Assembly: GCA_932521025.1 (NCBI GenBank)
Contig: OW051472.1
Span: 2,914,001-2,978,000 of the forward strand
Reading direction: 5' to 3'
DNA length: 64,000 nt
Source: Oscheius onirici
Lineage: Eukaryota; Nematoda; Chromadorea; Rhabditida; Rhabditidae
Position numbers and translations under genes: made by a program. Each line of letters starts with the position of its first letter. Position 1 is the first letter of the stretch. Shown here in pieces: positions 1 to 12,315 of this stretch. Below the pieces are notes generated by a model, which saw only the letters and a list, made by a program, of their open reading frames with translations, did no database searches and was not told where the DNA came from.

Positions 1-539
1 GTCTCTCGAGAGAGCTAAGAAATAAGTAGGCTACTGAAAAACATCCTGGCAGACAAGAGACAGAGAAACATACCAGTAAAACTAGACACTTCTCCCTAAT
101 AACGCTTCTGAATACGGTAGAACATCTAGACAAACTGAAAGCGAGACATGAAGTAGAACTGCTTAAAACTTTTGAGAGAGCTTCTTTCAGAACCAGAAAC
201 TGACTGTGGAGCATCACATTCAGTTATAGCTTAATCGCATTAGACAGCGCAGAAGTAGGTAGGCTATCGTTGCGGGTTCTACTGGACAAGAGACAAAGAG
301 ACAACTGTGAAATCGGTAGAGAAAGAAGTCAACGCTATGAGAGAAGTCAGAAGACTTAAAACTGCTACCAAAGAATAGTTCTGACAACGGTAGGAACACT
401 GTAAAAGACTGACAGCGAGACAAGAAGTAAAACTACTGGAGACTTCCACAGGGAAAGCTACCAAACTCACAGAAGAACACTGACCGTTTTGTAGTGTTTA
501 TACTGCATCCGTCACTCTGATCACAGAGAAGAAACCGTT
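1..539. repeat. Degenerate tandem repeat, no gene seen
   Basis: No convincing coding region. Two loosely similar blocks (about 25-200 and 255-470) share phrases: GTAGGCTA near 26 and 258, ACAAGAGACA near 51 and 287, and a GGTAG-AACA...AGCGAGACA-GAAGTA string near 116 and 389. Offsets are about 230-270 bp with many differences, so this looks like an old tandem duplication. No function can be assigned. Confidence 0.35.
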
Positions 540-851
540 TTAGACGAGAGAGAAGCTGATTCCGGAGACGAGACAGACTGCCACGACGAAGATGCCGATG
601 AGCATCTTGGGGAGAGTGCTCTTCATCCGCGACTTTTTGACGACGACGGCCGTCTTCTGGAAGACCGAGGCACTCATGTCCAGAACTTCAGCACGCGCAG
701 CCAGCTGGTCCAGTCGCTCCCCGCGATTCATCAGCTTCTCCATATTCGTCCGCATGACTCCGATGACCTCGTCGAGCTCCTGACGCCTCTCGGCAATCTG
801 CCTGTCCGGTTCGTAGCCGATCTTCGCGACTTGGTAGGGTAGGAAGTCCAT
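540..851 (-). CDS. Synaptobrevin/VAMP-like R-SNARE
   Basis: Single-exon gene of 103 aa, read from the ATG at 851 (MDFLPYQVAKIG...). Residues about 20-80 look like a synaptobrevin coiled-coil: VIGVMRTNMEKLMNRGERLD carries the central Arg expected at the zero layer of an R-SNARE, followed by LAARAEVLDMSASVFQKTA, close to the family pattern. A C-terminal anchor (PKMLIGIFVVAVCLVSGISF) ends the protein. Such proteins act in vesicle fusion as the vesicle-side SNARE, tail-anchored with the N-terminus in the cytosol. Length fits small VAMPs. A TTCAG upstream of the start may be a trans-splice acceptor. The basic stretch just before the anchor (KKSRMK) is retained. The exact paralogue is not determined. 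The gene is divergent from the SLC6 pseudogene, about 215 bp apart. Confidence 0.75.
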   Translation of the reverse strand: MDFLPYQVAKIGYEPDRQIAERRQELDEVIGVMRTNMEKLMNRGERLDQLAARAEVLDMSASVFQKTAVVVKKSRMKSTLPKMLIGIFVVAVCLVSGISFSLV

Positions 852-1066
852 TGGGGCGAGATACTGACTCCTAGTACTCAACAAACTGAATTTTATTGCT
901 TGTAACTTGCAAAACTTTTTGTTAGTTTTGTATTTTTTTAGTTAGGTAATTTCCATTAAAAGTTACAGAAGTTTGCTTTTTGGAAGAAAACAAACAAAAA
1001 GTTACATTAATCCAGAAGCCATTAACATAGTTTGCTCCGTTGGAAGAAGGCTCGTCTAGTCTACCG

Positions 1067-3528
1067 ATGGCCGAATCTTTTGATCGACCGCCGCCTCAGC
1101 CAGCGTCTGAGTCCAACAGACCGATGCCGACCTCCCAGAGCAAAAATGAAGAGGAACAGAAACAGAAACAGGAGAAAGGTAGGTCTACTGGATGTCGAGA
1201 CAGAGTGTCAGTCCAACTTTCAGAGCCAGAACGTGGTCGATTGAGCAACAAGATCCAATTCATCCTGACCTGTCTCGGGTGTGCCGTCGGTCTCGGCAAC
1301 ATTTGGCGCTTTCCCTCTAGAGCATTCGAACATTGCGGATCGGCCTTCCTCATCCCCTACCTGATCTGTGGATTCTGCTTCGGACTGCTCGTCGTCTATG
1401 CCGAATTCTTCATGGGACAGTACACCGGAGTTGCGGCGACAAAAGCCTTGAAACGCTACGCACCGGCCTTGCAGGGACTCGGCTGGGCTACTGTTGTGCA
1501 GGAAATCTTCCTCAGTAATTACTACGCGGTCATCATCACATGGAGCATGGTCTATCTGTTCTATACCGTCGCGGGAATGAGCCATCAATGGAACGAGTGT
1601 CACAATTGGTGGAACACTGAGAGTAAGTTACTTTTCTATTCTTTTTTCACTAAGAGGTCCTTTCAGGCTGTGTTACTGCTTCCAATTATACATTTTGCAA
1701 CGCTCAGAACACTTCGATGCCCTACTACGACCCCTTCAGTCAGAACTGCACGGAAGCTGCTGTCAACGGCACAATGAGATCAACGAGAGAATTCTTCGAG
1801 AACTACATCACGAAGCGCTCGAACGGGATCACAGACTTTAACGAGGTCAACTCCACCGTCGCTCTCTCTCTGCTCTTGATGTGGGTGGTCATCGCCTCAG
1901 CTCTGATCAAAGGCGTCAAAGTTCTCGGCTACTTGAGCTAAGTGACGGCGACTCTTCCCTATCTGATTGTCATTGCTCTCTTCATTCGCGGCGTCACCTT
2001 GGACAATGCCTGGCAAGGAATCAAGTTATTCTTGGAGCCAGATTTTTCGAAACTTGCCGATGGAGACGTATGGTCAAGTGCCCTGCAGCAGCTGGCCTTT
2101 TCTCTGACCTTGGAAACGGGAGCCTTGATCAGTTTCAACGAGTTTGGAAACAATTGTTTCAGAGTGAGTCTTCTTGTCTTTCTGTCTCCAACTTCCTCTA
2201 TCGCTCTAATACACAACCATATTTAGGACGCTCTGATCGTCGTCGTTGGCGACACGCTGATGAGTGTTATAGGCGGAGTGGCCATCTTCTCCGTCCTGGG
2301 CTATCTCTCACACAGGACTGGCATACCGATCAGCGATCTTGTCGAATCCGGACCCTTTTTGGCCTTTATCGTCTATCCGGAAGCGATGAATCTGATGCCG
2401 GCTCACCACGTCTGGGAATTTCTCTTCTTTCTCATGTTCCTGCTGCTCGGCTTCAGTACGGAGACTGTCATGGTCCAGACGCTGTCCACCTGCTTCTGCG
2501 ACCAGTTTGAGTTCTTCCAAAAGCGCAAATGGCTTCCGGTCGTCCTCATCTGCAGTCTACTGTGTCTTCTGGGACTCCCGATGTGCACTGATGTGAGTCT
2601 TTTAGTCATTTCTTTACACACTGATCTCTGTCGGGTAACTTTTCCTCGCTATCCAAAATTTTATCCCATGCGATTATCTAACTCTTCCCGGACTTGAATC
2701 GTATTCACTAGCTCCATTTTTTCTCTTACCGCTTTTGACTTTTTGTCCACTGACTTCATGACTGTACTCACTACTTTTCTCTTGTCTCTTTATCCAGGTA
2801 AAGATAAACTTTCTGCGTTCTTGTGAGTCTGACTGCTTCTTCTTATTGTCTTACTCTTCACGAACTTGATTGTAGTTAGAATATATCATTTCTGCCAAAG
2901 TGAAGCAGATTGATGTTAGCAAAGAAACACAACTTCTCTGATTTATAGTTTGGCTGGTATTGGTACATTTTGAACGACGAATTTGCTGGCAGCATCGGTC
3001 TGACCCTCATCATTGCCTTTCAACTGATCGTCTTTGTCTGGATCTACGGCTTTTCGCAAGTACGTCGTGACTTGGCCAAGATGTAGGGTGAACCTCGTCC
3101 TCTGCGCTCCCCTATCCGTTGGATCGGTCGTCATTCGCCGATTTGGCTTTTCAGCTGGACCGTGACCTGTCCCATCTGTGCTGTCATCATTGCCTATCTG
3201 CTCACACATCGCACCGACAACTTATATTTATAAGATCGAAGTCCACAACCAGCTTTACAGTTTCCCAGCCTGGGCTACTGTTCTCGGTTTCGTCTCGACC
3301 CTTGGCCCTCTGCTCTGTCTCCCAATCTTCTTTTTCTACAACTGATTCCGTGAGATGAGAAAGGGCCAGAAGAATTGCGGCAAGGCATTTCTAGCCCTGT
3401 TTAAGAATCTTCCCGAACTGCATGAACGCGCTGAGCAGCAGTATCTGCCCAACGCGTCGACGACGGATTCGGCACTCTCAGGCCGAGCAGGGCAAGATTA
3501 CGAAAACGGAGAAGCAGTCGAATGTTGA
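1067..3528 (+). pseudogene. SLC6 (Na/Cl-dependent neurotransmitter symporter) pseudogene
   Basis: Four exons can be followed: 1067-1622, 1667-2163, 2227-2592 and 2949-3528. The first carries a recognisable SLC6 TM1 signature (VGLGNIWRFP, then GSAFLIPYLICG); later exons carry family-like TM segments such as VTATLPYLIVIALFIRGVTL. C. elegans has a set of such genes (snf). The reading frame is broken: TAA at 1939-1941 (where a TM5 residue, probably Tyr, is expected), TAG at 3084-3086, a one-base frameshift between about 3222 and 3236, and TGA at 3343-3345. Splice sites and most of the protein remain readable, so decay is fairly recent. The intron 2593-2948 is long for this locus and ends in the weak acceptor TTTATAG. 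A readthrough gene is unlikely given the frameshift. An assembly error cannot be excluded without reads. Confidence 0.8.
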
Positions 3529-4166
3529 GAAGGCTGTCCCCTCTACGGACAAATAGACTCCAGAAACGCCAAAAGAACTGTTACACGACGCTAAGAAATA
3601 AAAACTTATTTCTGATTGTCTAGTTTTCGAACACAATTTCCAACAATTCCGATTTTCCTCAATTGTCTCGGTAGATTCGCTCATTTCTAAACTCATTCCT
3701 TATTCCGTTAGCTAGAAAATTGCTCTGAGGGTCTGTTACCGTCTGTTACTCAATTAATCGGATGTTATCTAGTTCTGTAAAGCCAGGTTACTTTCTACGA
3801 ATCTCACTTCACCGTAGAACACAGTTTCGACTGGTTTCTTCCAATATATGCTCAGTGGATGGACTTGCTTGTCCTTATACCGTCTTGTAGTCAGACTGAA
3901 CCGCTCTCGTTTCCTATCAACAGGAGCTACAAAGTGAAACTTTTCTCTTCTCTTCCTGCTTGATCGAGAGAAAATGATGTGGAACCCAGTCCTTTCCATG
4001 TGGGTCTTTATTCTCTCAAAAATCGTCGAATGGAAACGCGCGAAATTGCCGGAAGGTCGACGAGGGCTAAAAAGCAGGCAATTATTTCTCTCCCTAACAC
4101 AAGTCTCTCTCTTTATCTGCCGATGGAAAACATGCCCTTTTCTTTCTATAACTTTTATTCAAAAGA

Positions 4167-4189
4167 TGTATATATATATATATATATAT
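4167..4189. repeat. (TA)n microsatellite
   Basis: About eleven TA units in a row in the gene-poor interval. Nothing else recognisable around it. Confidence 0.9.
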
Positions 4190-4701
4190 TACGTAGATCG
4201 TTGCGTGTTGTATTGTAGTTAACAAAATGATCTCCAGACGAAAAAGTTCCATTGGTTCAGAGTCTGGATAACGTCTGTACAATTCCTGGGAACACTAAAC
4301 TCTCCCAGATGTTTGCCTCTAATCCCAAAAGCCACTGGTCTTCCTTGTTGTCACTTCCAATAAGTTCCTCCTGAAAAAAAGTTCTTTTGACGTCTTCCGA
4401 CGAACTCCCACAAGTCTTTTCGTCGGAACTTTGCTCTCCTCTCCCGAGAATTTATGCCAGTCCCTTTGATGGGGGGAGAGACTTATTCAAAACTCCCGAA
4501 CCCCAGTCTGTTTATGACTTAGTTCTTTTCTAATCCTCCAGCTCAATCAGAATGATTAGTAGAGGGGTCTCTTGTCTGGAGACAGCCACTATTTGTCTGC
4601 TACCGATCGGAGAAGGCTATTTATATCAAAAGGGTATCTAGATCTAAAAAGAGTTTTGGCCTCTTCCAAAACCAGTATAGTTGCTCGTGTTTTATGATCC
4701 T

Positions 4702-4919
4702 GATCATTCGTGACCTACTTCGGTAAGAGTCACAGCTGGTTGTTCTACTTTGTAACTTCCTCCAGACGCGTTCCCCTCAAAAAACTATCTCGTTCGATAA
4801 AAGATTAACTTGACAAAACTTGACATGTTACGCTAGTCTCAACAACTGGACACCACTACGGACTACGGACGGACACCATTGCACTTTAGTAAAGAAAGAT
4901 CATTCGTGACCTACTTCGG
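4702..4919. repeat. 22-bp direct repeat pair
   Basis: GATCATTCGTGACCTACTTC plus GG occurs at 4702-4723 and again, identical, at 4898-4919. The flanks then differ. It is the clearest short repeat pair in the gene-poor interval and could be the remains of a repeat element. No function is inferred. Confidence 0.7.
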
Positions 4920-7900
4920 CAAGATCTTTCTAGTCCGATCATGGTCTGCGAATGACCAGAATGACCAAGGGTACTGTATTTTCCTGCACACTTTTGGGTA
5001 TTTCGTGTTCTAGAAAACTTTGGACCGTCATCCTTCCGCGTGAAAGAGTAGTAGCATTCTTCAGTCCATTTCTCTAGTTTCTCGAATTGTTACATAAAGT
5101 TTACGATCTTCTGGAGAAATTGAGCAACTTATCATAACACCAACAAGTCAAATGATAACTGGATGTTTTCAACCCTCTTCTTCATTTCAAGCTTTAATCA
5201 GTTTCCACTGACCACCATCAATTATGTACCTTTCCACGCAAACATACGCTAACTCATCTTTTCCCCGTGTTGTCCCGCAAGTCTCAATCTCTCGATGTCT
5301 CTCTAATTCTATTGGTTTGTCGCCTCGCGTCCTTCTGCCGCAATTTGTTCATCCAAGCACCTAACGCTTGTTTTCTTCTCCTAGTGGATAAATGAAGTCA
5401 CTTTTCGGACTTTCCCATTGACAAGGTTTTGGAAACTCGCTTTCTCGCCTCTTCATCATTGAATGTTCCCGGAACCTTGTAGATTCAGAGATCCCACCAT
5501 TTCCTCCTCCTTCTATCTTGAATTTGCCGCCAAATTTGTTTATAGTTTCCTCATGTCTAGTCCCGAAGTAAACTTTTAAGCTACATTCACTAATCGCGGA
5601 TTGCTTCCGATGATTGAGGCTGAGAAAAGAGTGCACTGGAGGAGATAAGTCCCCTATTTTTCAGCGAAAAAAAAACGGTGCAAACATGTTTGGAAGATTT
5701 TCTGGCCCATGTTTGCTTACCAAGACGACATTTTTCAAGTTCAATGTGTTCTGCAAAGTTCTAGCTTTGAATCTGACGGAAAACTTTCTATAACGCGATA
5801 GTGAAAACTAACTTCTGTCCTAAATTTGAAGTAGGAGTATATTTCAAACCTTTTGCATGGCTTGATAAGCTGCTGGTTCCCAAGGTAAAAAATAAAGGGT
5901 CACTTTGATTCTGAAAAATTTAAAGCTTCTTTGAAAACAGTTCACAACCAATTTTTGGACACTACATTAGCTTTTTTGCTGATTCTAATTTTGGTAGGCA
6001 AAGATTTTTTGTCTGAAAAACTGGGGTCACTTTTTACTGCGTGAAAGTATGGTCCCTAAAATAATTGAAGATATCAGTCGTATCTCTCTCATCCAGACAG
6101 TGACGTGTCCCTCTCCTCCTAAAGTCTGAAGACTACGTGCCGCGTCCGAAAGACGCTAATCAACTAACAGCCGTTACCCGAAGAGAGTCCCTCTCTGATT
6201 TATCTTCTTTTCCAAATAGTCAACTTCCTCGTTTGACCAGTCGAGTCATTCTAAATCGTATTATCCGGAGGGACCACCTACTGCCAAATCAAGTTTCCCA
6301 GTGATTTTTCGCTGCGCATCTTCGAATATGTTTGCGATTTACAAACGCCCTGTTTACACATGGCTGCTGGCGCGCATGATTTCCGCTTCAAATTAGCCCA
6401 AAAATAGTTGGCAGAGATCTATTTCTAGCAAGATTTCGGGGCCTCATTCAGACTGCGACTTCCTCTCATTGTTTAGGCTCTCTTGATTGGGGTCTCGGAG
6501 ACTAGGTCCACTGGGAACCATGATTACTCTCCTTTCCCTGTGTCTATCCTGTCGGATGTTGGTGGCTTGTTCACGTCATCGCTTACTGTAACTTCATGCT
6601 CTCTTGTTCGAGAATCCTAGTCTTTTGTGTAGTCCTTTTTTTGGAGGGAAATATATATTTTTCCAAGACTTCTATTGAAAAGTCTGACTTCTGACAGGAG
6701 AGCAAATTTACCAAGGGCCTGGGTCAAATCTGATGATCCATCTAACCTCTGTTTTTGCTCTCGTTATGAATATCGTTTTCTGACAGTCTTCAGACACTGC
6801 TTATGGTCATTTATGGGTCAGGTCCTGGCCAAAACAAGCGTGTTCTCATTGATCTTCTAATAATTTTGTCTCTTTAGGCTTCAATTGACAATTTTTAAAG
6901 CTTCGCAGTTAAGAACTTCAATTGATAAGCGGGATTGCCTGAGCCAAAATTACCAAGAGGTTAACTATTTTTGTTTGGATCAGTGTAGGCGAACCGCCTT
7001 TTTTCTGAACAGTCGCTACTCTGATCCTGTTTCAAATCCGACTGCGATGCGCAGTGTCATGTCCGATTCAAGAGCAGCTCCTCTTCGCTCCATCCTCCCC
7101 CAGTACTCTTTGAACTTCCACGCACTTCTCCTTGATTGTTTATTGCTTCTAGTTCATCTAAAAGAACGTGATAAGAGGAACCTATTTTGAGTTTTAATCG
7201 TTTCCCTCCGTCATCTATAATTCCCACACGGGAATGGGATTTACGAGTGAGAGTGAGAAGGCACTCTAAAATTCTTTTTCATGTTCTTTTCGTCTTTTCT
7301 TTTTACGGAAATGACAAATTTTGATCGACGGGATAGTTTCTGACTCCAGTGCCAAGAAGACCCATCATTCTGCTTCCGATTGGTTGTTTTTCTTCCGACA
7401 TCACAACTCCTTCCGTTTTCGTTCCTATATTTCCTCGTCAACACGGAAGCTCCCAGGCATTTTCTAATGTCTTTTTTCTTCTCTCCCATCTCTCCAAAAT
7501 ATTTTTGAAGGTTCGGCAAAGCGACGGCCGATTATCAGAGGATTCAGCTGTCGCGTCGTCTTAGCTCGTCTAAGTAACGAAGAGACTAGTGATTGTGAGA
7601 AACAGTTATCCTCAAATCGGATTCGATGGTCCTTCAAGCGATTAGCTGTATCACTTTCTTTATCGTTACCGAATTCCTTCCTTTCCTCGTCCCAAGATCA
7701 AGATCCACATACTGTAGGGACAAGCAACAACTGGAAACTGCTTGTTTTGTAGAAGAGTCTTTTCACACTACTGTAGGTTCTTTAGAGCACTGCTTCATGT
7801 AAACTATTCTACAAGAACTAAGAATTTGAACGCTGCTAAGAACTCCGCGGAAGACAAAAATGCAAGAGCTTATAAGGTCAAGAGTGTCTTAGGAGCGCCA

Positions 7901-10900
7901 AAAGGTTTGTAAGAAGACCGTCGAGAAAAGCAAAGGCGTACTCTGTCATAGCTTATCGTCAGTTTAATTTGCTACAGAAAATACAGGCTTCAAGTTCCTG
8001 ATTTTGTCTTGAACTTGGCGAAGCTGGAGATTTCAGATCACCTTGTTTTCTTCTAATGGCTTGGGATGCATACTGTAAGTGTTCTCAAAGCCGATAAATG
8101 AATCACAACAGTGCTCTGCTGCAAATCTGTCGATGAGTCACATCTTTATTCTGTCCTGACTCTTCCGAGTCTGGACAAGTGCCCCGCCTTTTAGGCAGTG
8201 TTGACTGTGTTCCATTCACCTTTGGTGGCCCTCCGGGTCATGGACTCAATAAGGATGTAATTGCATGAAATGAATCTCTCTTTTCTCTATATACTAACTG
8301 TTTTAATGTAGAAACTCTTCATCTTTCCTGTCTCTTCTTATCCTCTAGAACCCGCCACGAGACTCTTGGAGACAAGGTCTAAACAATTTGAGCTGCTTTT
8401 GCCTATCTTGTGCAGAAATGTTTGAACGAAGCTTACTTGAGTACAACCACGATGTGTGGCCTATCCTGTAGATTATCGGAAAGCTTAGACTAGACTTACT
8501 GTTTTACTCAGAACACTCTTTCTGACTCTCTGAGATTGTTTGTCTCTTTGTCCGATCCGTCCTGTCAAAAAAAATGACTCCTTCCCTGTTGTCCTAAAAT
8601 TCCCCCGTCCTTCTCATCATGACCTAGCCAAGCATATGAAATTTCCCAGGCAAAAAACTCGCTAATTACGTCTACGCGATCTGCCAACGTAATTTTTCGT
8701 CCTCCTTCTCGCTTTTCCTATAAATAGCTCCCATTATCCCTCATATGGTCTAGAGCAAAACATGTCAGAAAAGTGCTTCCTCTCCTCCCCCGATTTTCAT
8801 CTGTCTAGAAAGGGGGCTTTTCTGGATACTCTCTCTCCTTCCCGACTAAGTGAGGCTAATATGAGTGTACTCTATCAAGAAAGTTCTCACCAGTGGATTC
8901 AAAACAAACTCCGACCCCGTGTGTGGATTATTCAAATGGCGGGCGAGAGTTATGCCGGTAGTCCGCAACATTTTTTTGCTCTTTGTATCAGTTTTGACTG
9001 ATTCCAGATCAAATTTTTTGCCTCTGTTTGCGAGTCATCCTTTTTGCCTCAGTTACTGTCATAAGCCGAAAAGAAGACTTTAGTCGATGATTAAAACCAG
9101 TACATTAAATCAATTTCTCAGTTAATACTCTGCTTATCGGGTCTTATAGCCCACTCTTTGACCATGAATCTTTGCCCTTGAACACTTGCTGAGTCTCATT
9201 ACCATTTATATACTTCCTCGAGCAAACAATGGCTAAGGTGAACCAGCAATAAGTAGTTTGTGGTATTGTTACTCTCTGCTGCTTTTTAACTGGTAATTTT
9301 TACTGTCTGCCCTAATTAGTCACTGACATAATTCCAGTCACCATTCTCATACTTTTTCTGTCGAAAATTAACTAGACGACGTTCCTACCAAAACATCTAC
9401 TATATGGGAAGTTCTGTGCTCATATTTGATCAGTGGTTCTTACTCTCTGTTTTAATGAGTAACTAGTAAAAGTTTCATTCACAATTTCCCACATTTCCTC
9501 AACATCGTCTGGACCGTGATCACTACAGTGCTGGAGTCTCAGTTCTTGTAATGTTCCCTACTATCTTTTTCTAAGTAATTCTTATGCTCTCTGAATCTGA
9601 TTCGCTTACCCAATTGATGTGCTGTGACCATTCGGTCTCAGTGGTTCAAGGCCTAATCACTAACAGTCAAACTGTCCTCTCCCAATGAGTTCCAGTCACT
9701 GACTCTCTCGCTGACAAAGTCCTCCATTTAATTGTCGCTAACATGAGTTCACAGACTAGTTCTCACGCCTTTTCGAGCTTCCTGTTCCCCCTCTCGTCAG
9801 AAATTGGATATTTTCTGAATCAGCAGAGCATGCTCTAAAAGAGAGAAAGTAATTCCGTTAGGAAAAGGCAATTATGTCGCCCTCAGCTTCGTCGTGATTT
9901 CTCAGACGTCTGAACTGGGTTCTATCAGAACACCTGTTACAGAACCCTTGGGTTCATTAAAGTTTCACTCGATATTATTAATGGATTTTGTTCTTTTTGT
10001 GTCGGGACTCGGAAAATACTCTTTTCCCGAACATTATCTCAGTTTTAAACCAATTTTCGCTATTTTCTCCCACCTCTTAACAGCCATTTCTAACAAGATT
10101 TATTCGATTAGATCATTTTCTCAGGGTTCATATAATTTCTGCGATCCCACTCAAATATAGTCACATTTTGATGTGACTTCCTTTCTCCTTTGGGAACATA
10201 AGCTTCTATGTGACAACTTGTCACTTTACATGTTCGACCAGCTGTCCGTCGAGGCCCAAATTCCTCGTGTCTTTGTCTCAAAACATGGACCCCCGGATCT
10301 TTTCCCAAAAGATCTATGTCTTGTGAAGCAGATTAGCCAAATCTTTGGCAAAGTTCAAGAACTTTTAATACGGTCATCATGATCTCTGCTATAAAACATC
10401 TTTATTTTTGTTGTACATTGTCTCAACTGTCCGTATTTGGAATTGGAGATATTCGTACAATACGTAAGTATTCAAAACAACTTCTTTCTTGTTCTCCGAA
10501 ATGGCAGCTCCTTGTTCCTCTTCAATCTGTCAATTTCTGAGAAACTTAAACAAATATTTATACTTGACAGCTAGCCTGTTACAACAGACAATGTTATTTT
10601 TACGAGCTCGGATCACGATTAGCGGGTTTTAGTGTCTCTGTGCAAAAGAAAGAATGCGGAAGTTTTGATTCCAAGTTCTTACAAGCGTAACGAGTAATTT
10701 GTTCGCGGTTTCAATTGTCGTAGGCAATGGAAACATCTCTTCTCAACCCTCTCCAGTACTTCATACTGATCTCTGTCCTTCTTTTGGTATTCTCTTTGGA
10801 TCCTCACTCGGAACTGTTCAGTGAAATGTAAAGTCCACTCAAAGAATAGTAGCCCAGTCTTTGTACCAGAGATATCCTCTGTTTTTTGATAGAGCCCTAG

Positions 10901-12298
10901 AGAGCTCAGCTCTGTTATATTCACTATATTATTGTTTTTTTTTCGTCAAATTTCAAATTTGAAGAATTTTCTAACAGTCAATCAATCTGCACTTTTATAC
11001 GTTTTTTCGTATCAACAACAGCCTGACAAATAGATCTATTTACATGTTCAGTTGTTCGGCTAAACAACAGCGGCAGAATCTACGAAATTGCCAACTTATC
11101 TAACTTTTGTTGACGGTTTTTGACACTTTTCAGGGGCTGACTTTCATAATCAGGATCGCTTCATGGCGTTTATCGCTATGATCAATGTGAAGGAGAGTTT
11201 GTAACGATCATTTAGTCAGTGTACTTTTCCTGGAAATTTGCATTACCTCTGAAGTTTCATCAGATTCCACAACTGCTATTTTTAAAGTGATTAAACGTCT
11301 GTTCGAAAAGTTTTTTTTGAATGTACAGAACAGGTCTAATGACCAGAGAAAGGTTTCCATTGTGCAATTCCACGAGTTTTCCATCTCACCTCATTCTCTC
11401 AGAATCTCTGTTCCATCAAACAAAAACTTCCTCATTTCCAGTTCTCTGGATTTTTTTCTCCTACTTTTATCAAAGCAAGTTCCTCCCTCTGCCATCCAGA
11501 CCATTGTTTCTTCAGACTTGTTGATTATTTTTCTCACATTCTTCTTATTCAATTCTGCAACTGACCGATTTCAGATCTCTTCGACCGGTCGACTCTTCTC
11601 TCCTACAAGCATTATGTTTATTTTCATGGTAAGTCATTTTTTTCTTGAAAAAAGAGGCTAAACTGTTCTTTACTCTTGATGAGAATGAGATTAGAAGAGA
11701 CATGAGACTGATTGTGTCGCTGGGAACCAGTCCACCGCGAAGAAGGCGCGATTGTTCTCTTTATCTTTGGCACATGTTGCATTTGATATCTTCCGTGTGT
11801 TCATTTCTTATATACTTGCGAAAAACTAGGCTTATAGAAATCACTGAATATGGGGGATTTGGCTCTAGAGCTACCCCAAACAGCCTGCGTACCTTTTGCA
11901 GCTGTCGTTTATTTTAAGCAGTGTTCAGTATTCGCATTACACTTTTCTGCTAAAAACAGTATAACTTTTTTTGAAGATGAGTTGATATAGATGGAAAAAG
12001 CAGCATCCTTGTGCTATCCTAACTCACATTCTTTCCTTTTTTGTCACATATTCCAAACATCCACTTCTGACCAATTATAGCCTTAATTCCTCTTACTTCT
12101 CTTTCCGCAGCCTTTGAATTTTTCATCTGGTCATCTTTTCAGTTTAGACTTCCGCCCTCGCCGAATTGGCTCTCCGACAATGATTGAGAGCAGTGAGACG
12201 GCAAGAGTCAAAGGTGACGCCGGTCCCCGGGTTACGCATCCTATTTCGGGATGCTCTCATTTATTAGAATATCTGGGACTAGATTAGTTCTTGAAAAT

Positions 12299-12315
12299 GA
12301 GTGTGTGTGTGTGTG
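12299..12315. repeat. (GT)n microsatellite
   Basis: About eight GT dinucleotides in the gene-poor interval. A shorter GT run lies near 25550. Confidence 0.85.

Noticed and set aside
1939-3345. Stops in the SLC6 gene as recoding (readthrough or selenocysteine)
   Set aside because: Three different stop codons plus a frameshift, none at a known functional site, fit decay better than recoding.
7027-7034. CTGTTTCA, the core of the nematode 21U-RNA (piRNA) upstream motif
   Set aside because: Only one clear copy noticed in the gene-poor interval; piRNA clusters carry many. Taken as chance.
8762-9001. 79-aa plus-strand frame behind CCTATAAATAGC
   Set aside because: No homology, no splice signals and no codon regularity; a TATA-like string alone is not enough.
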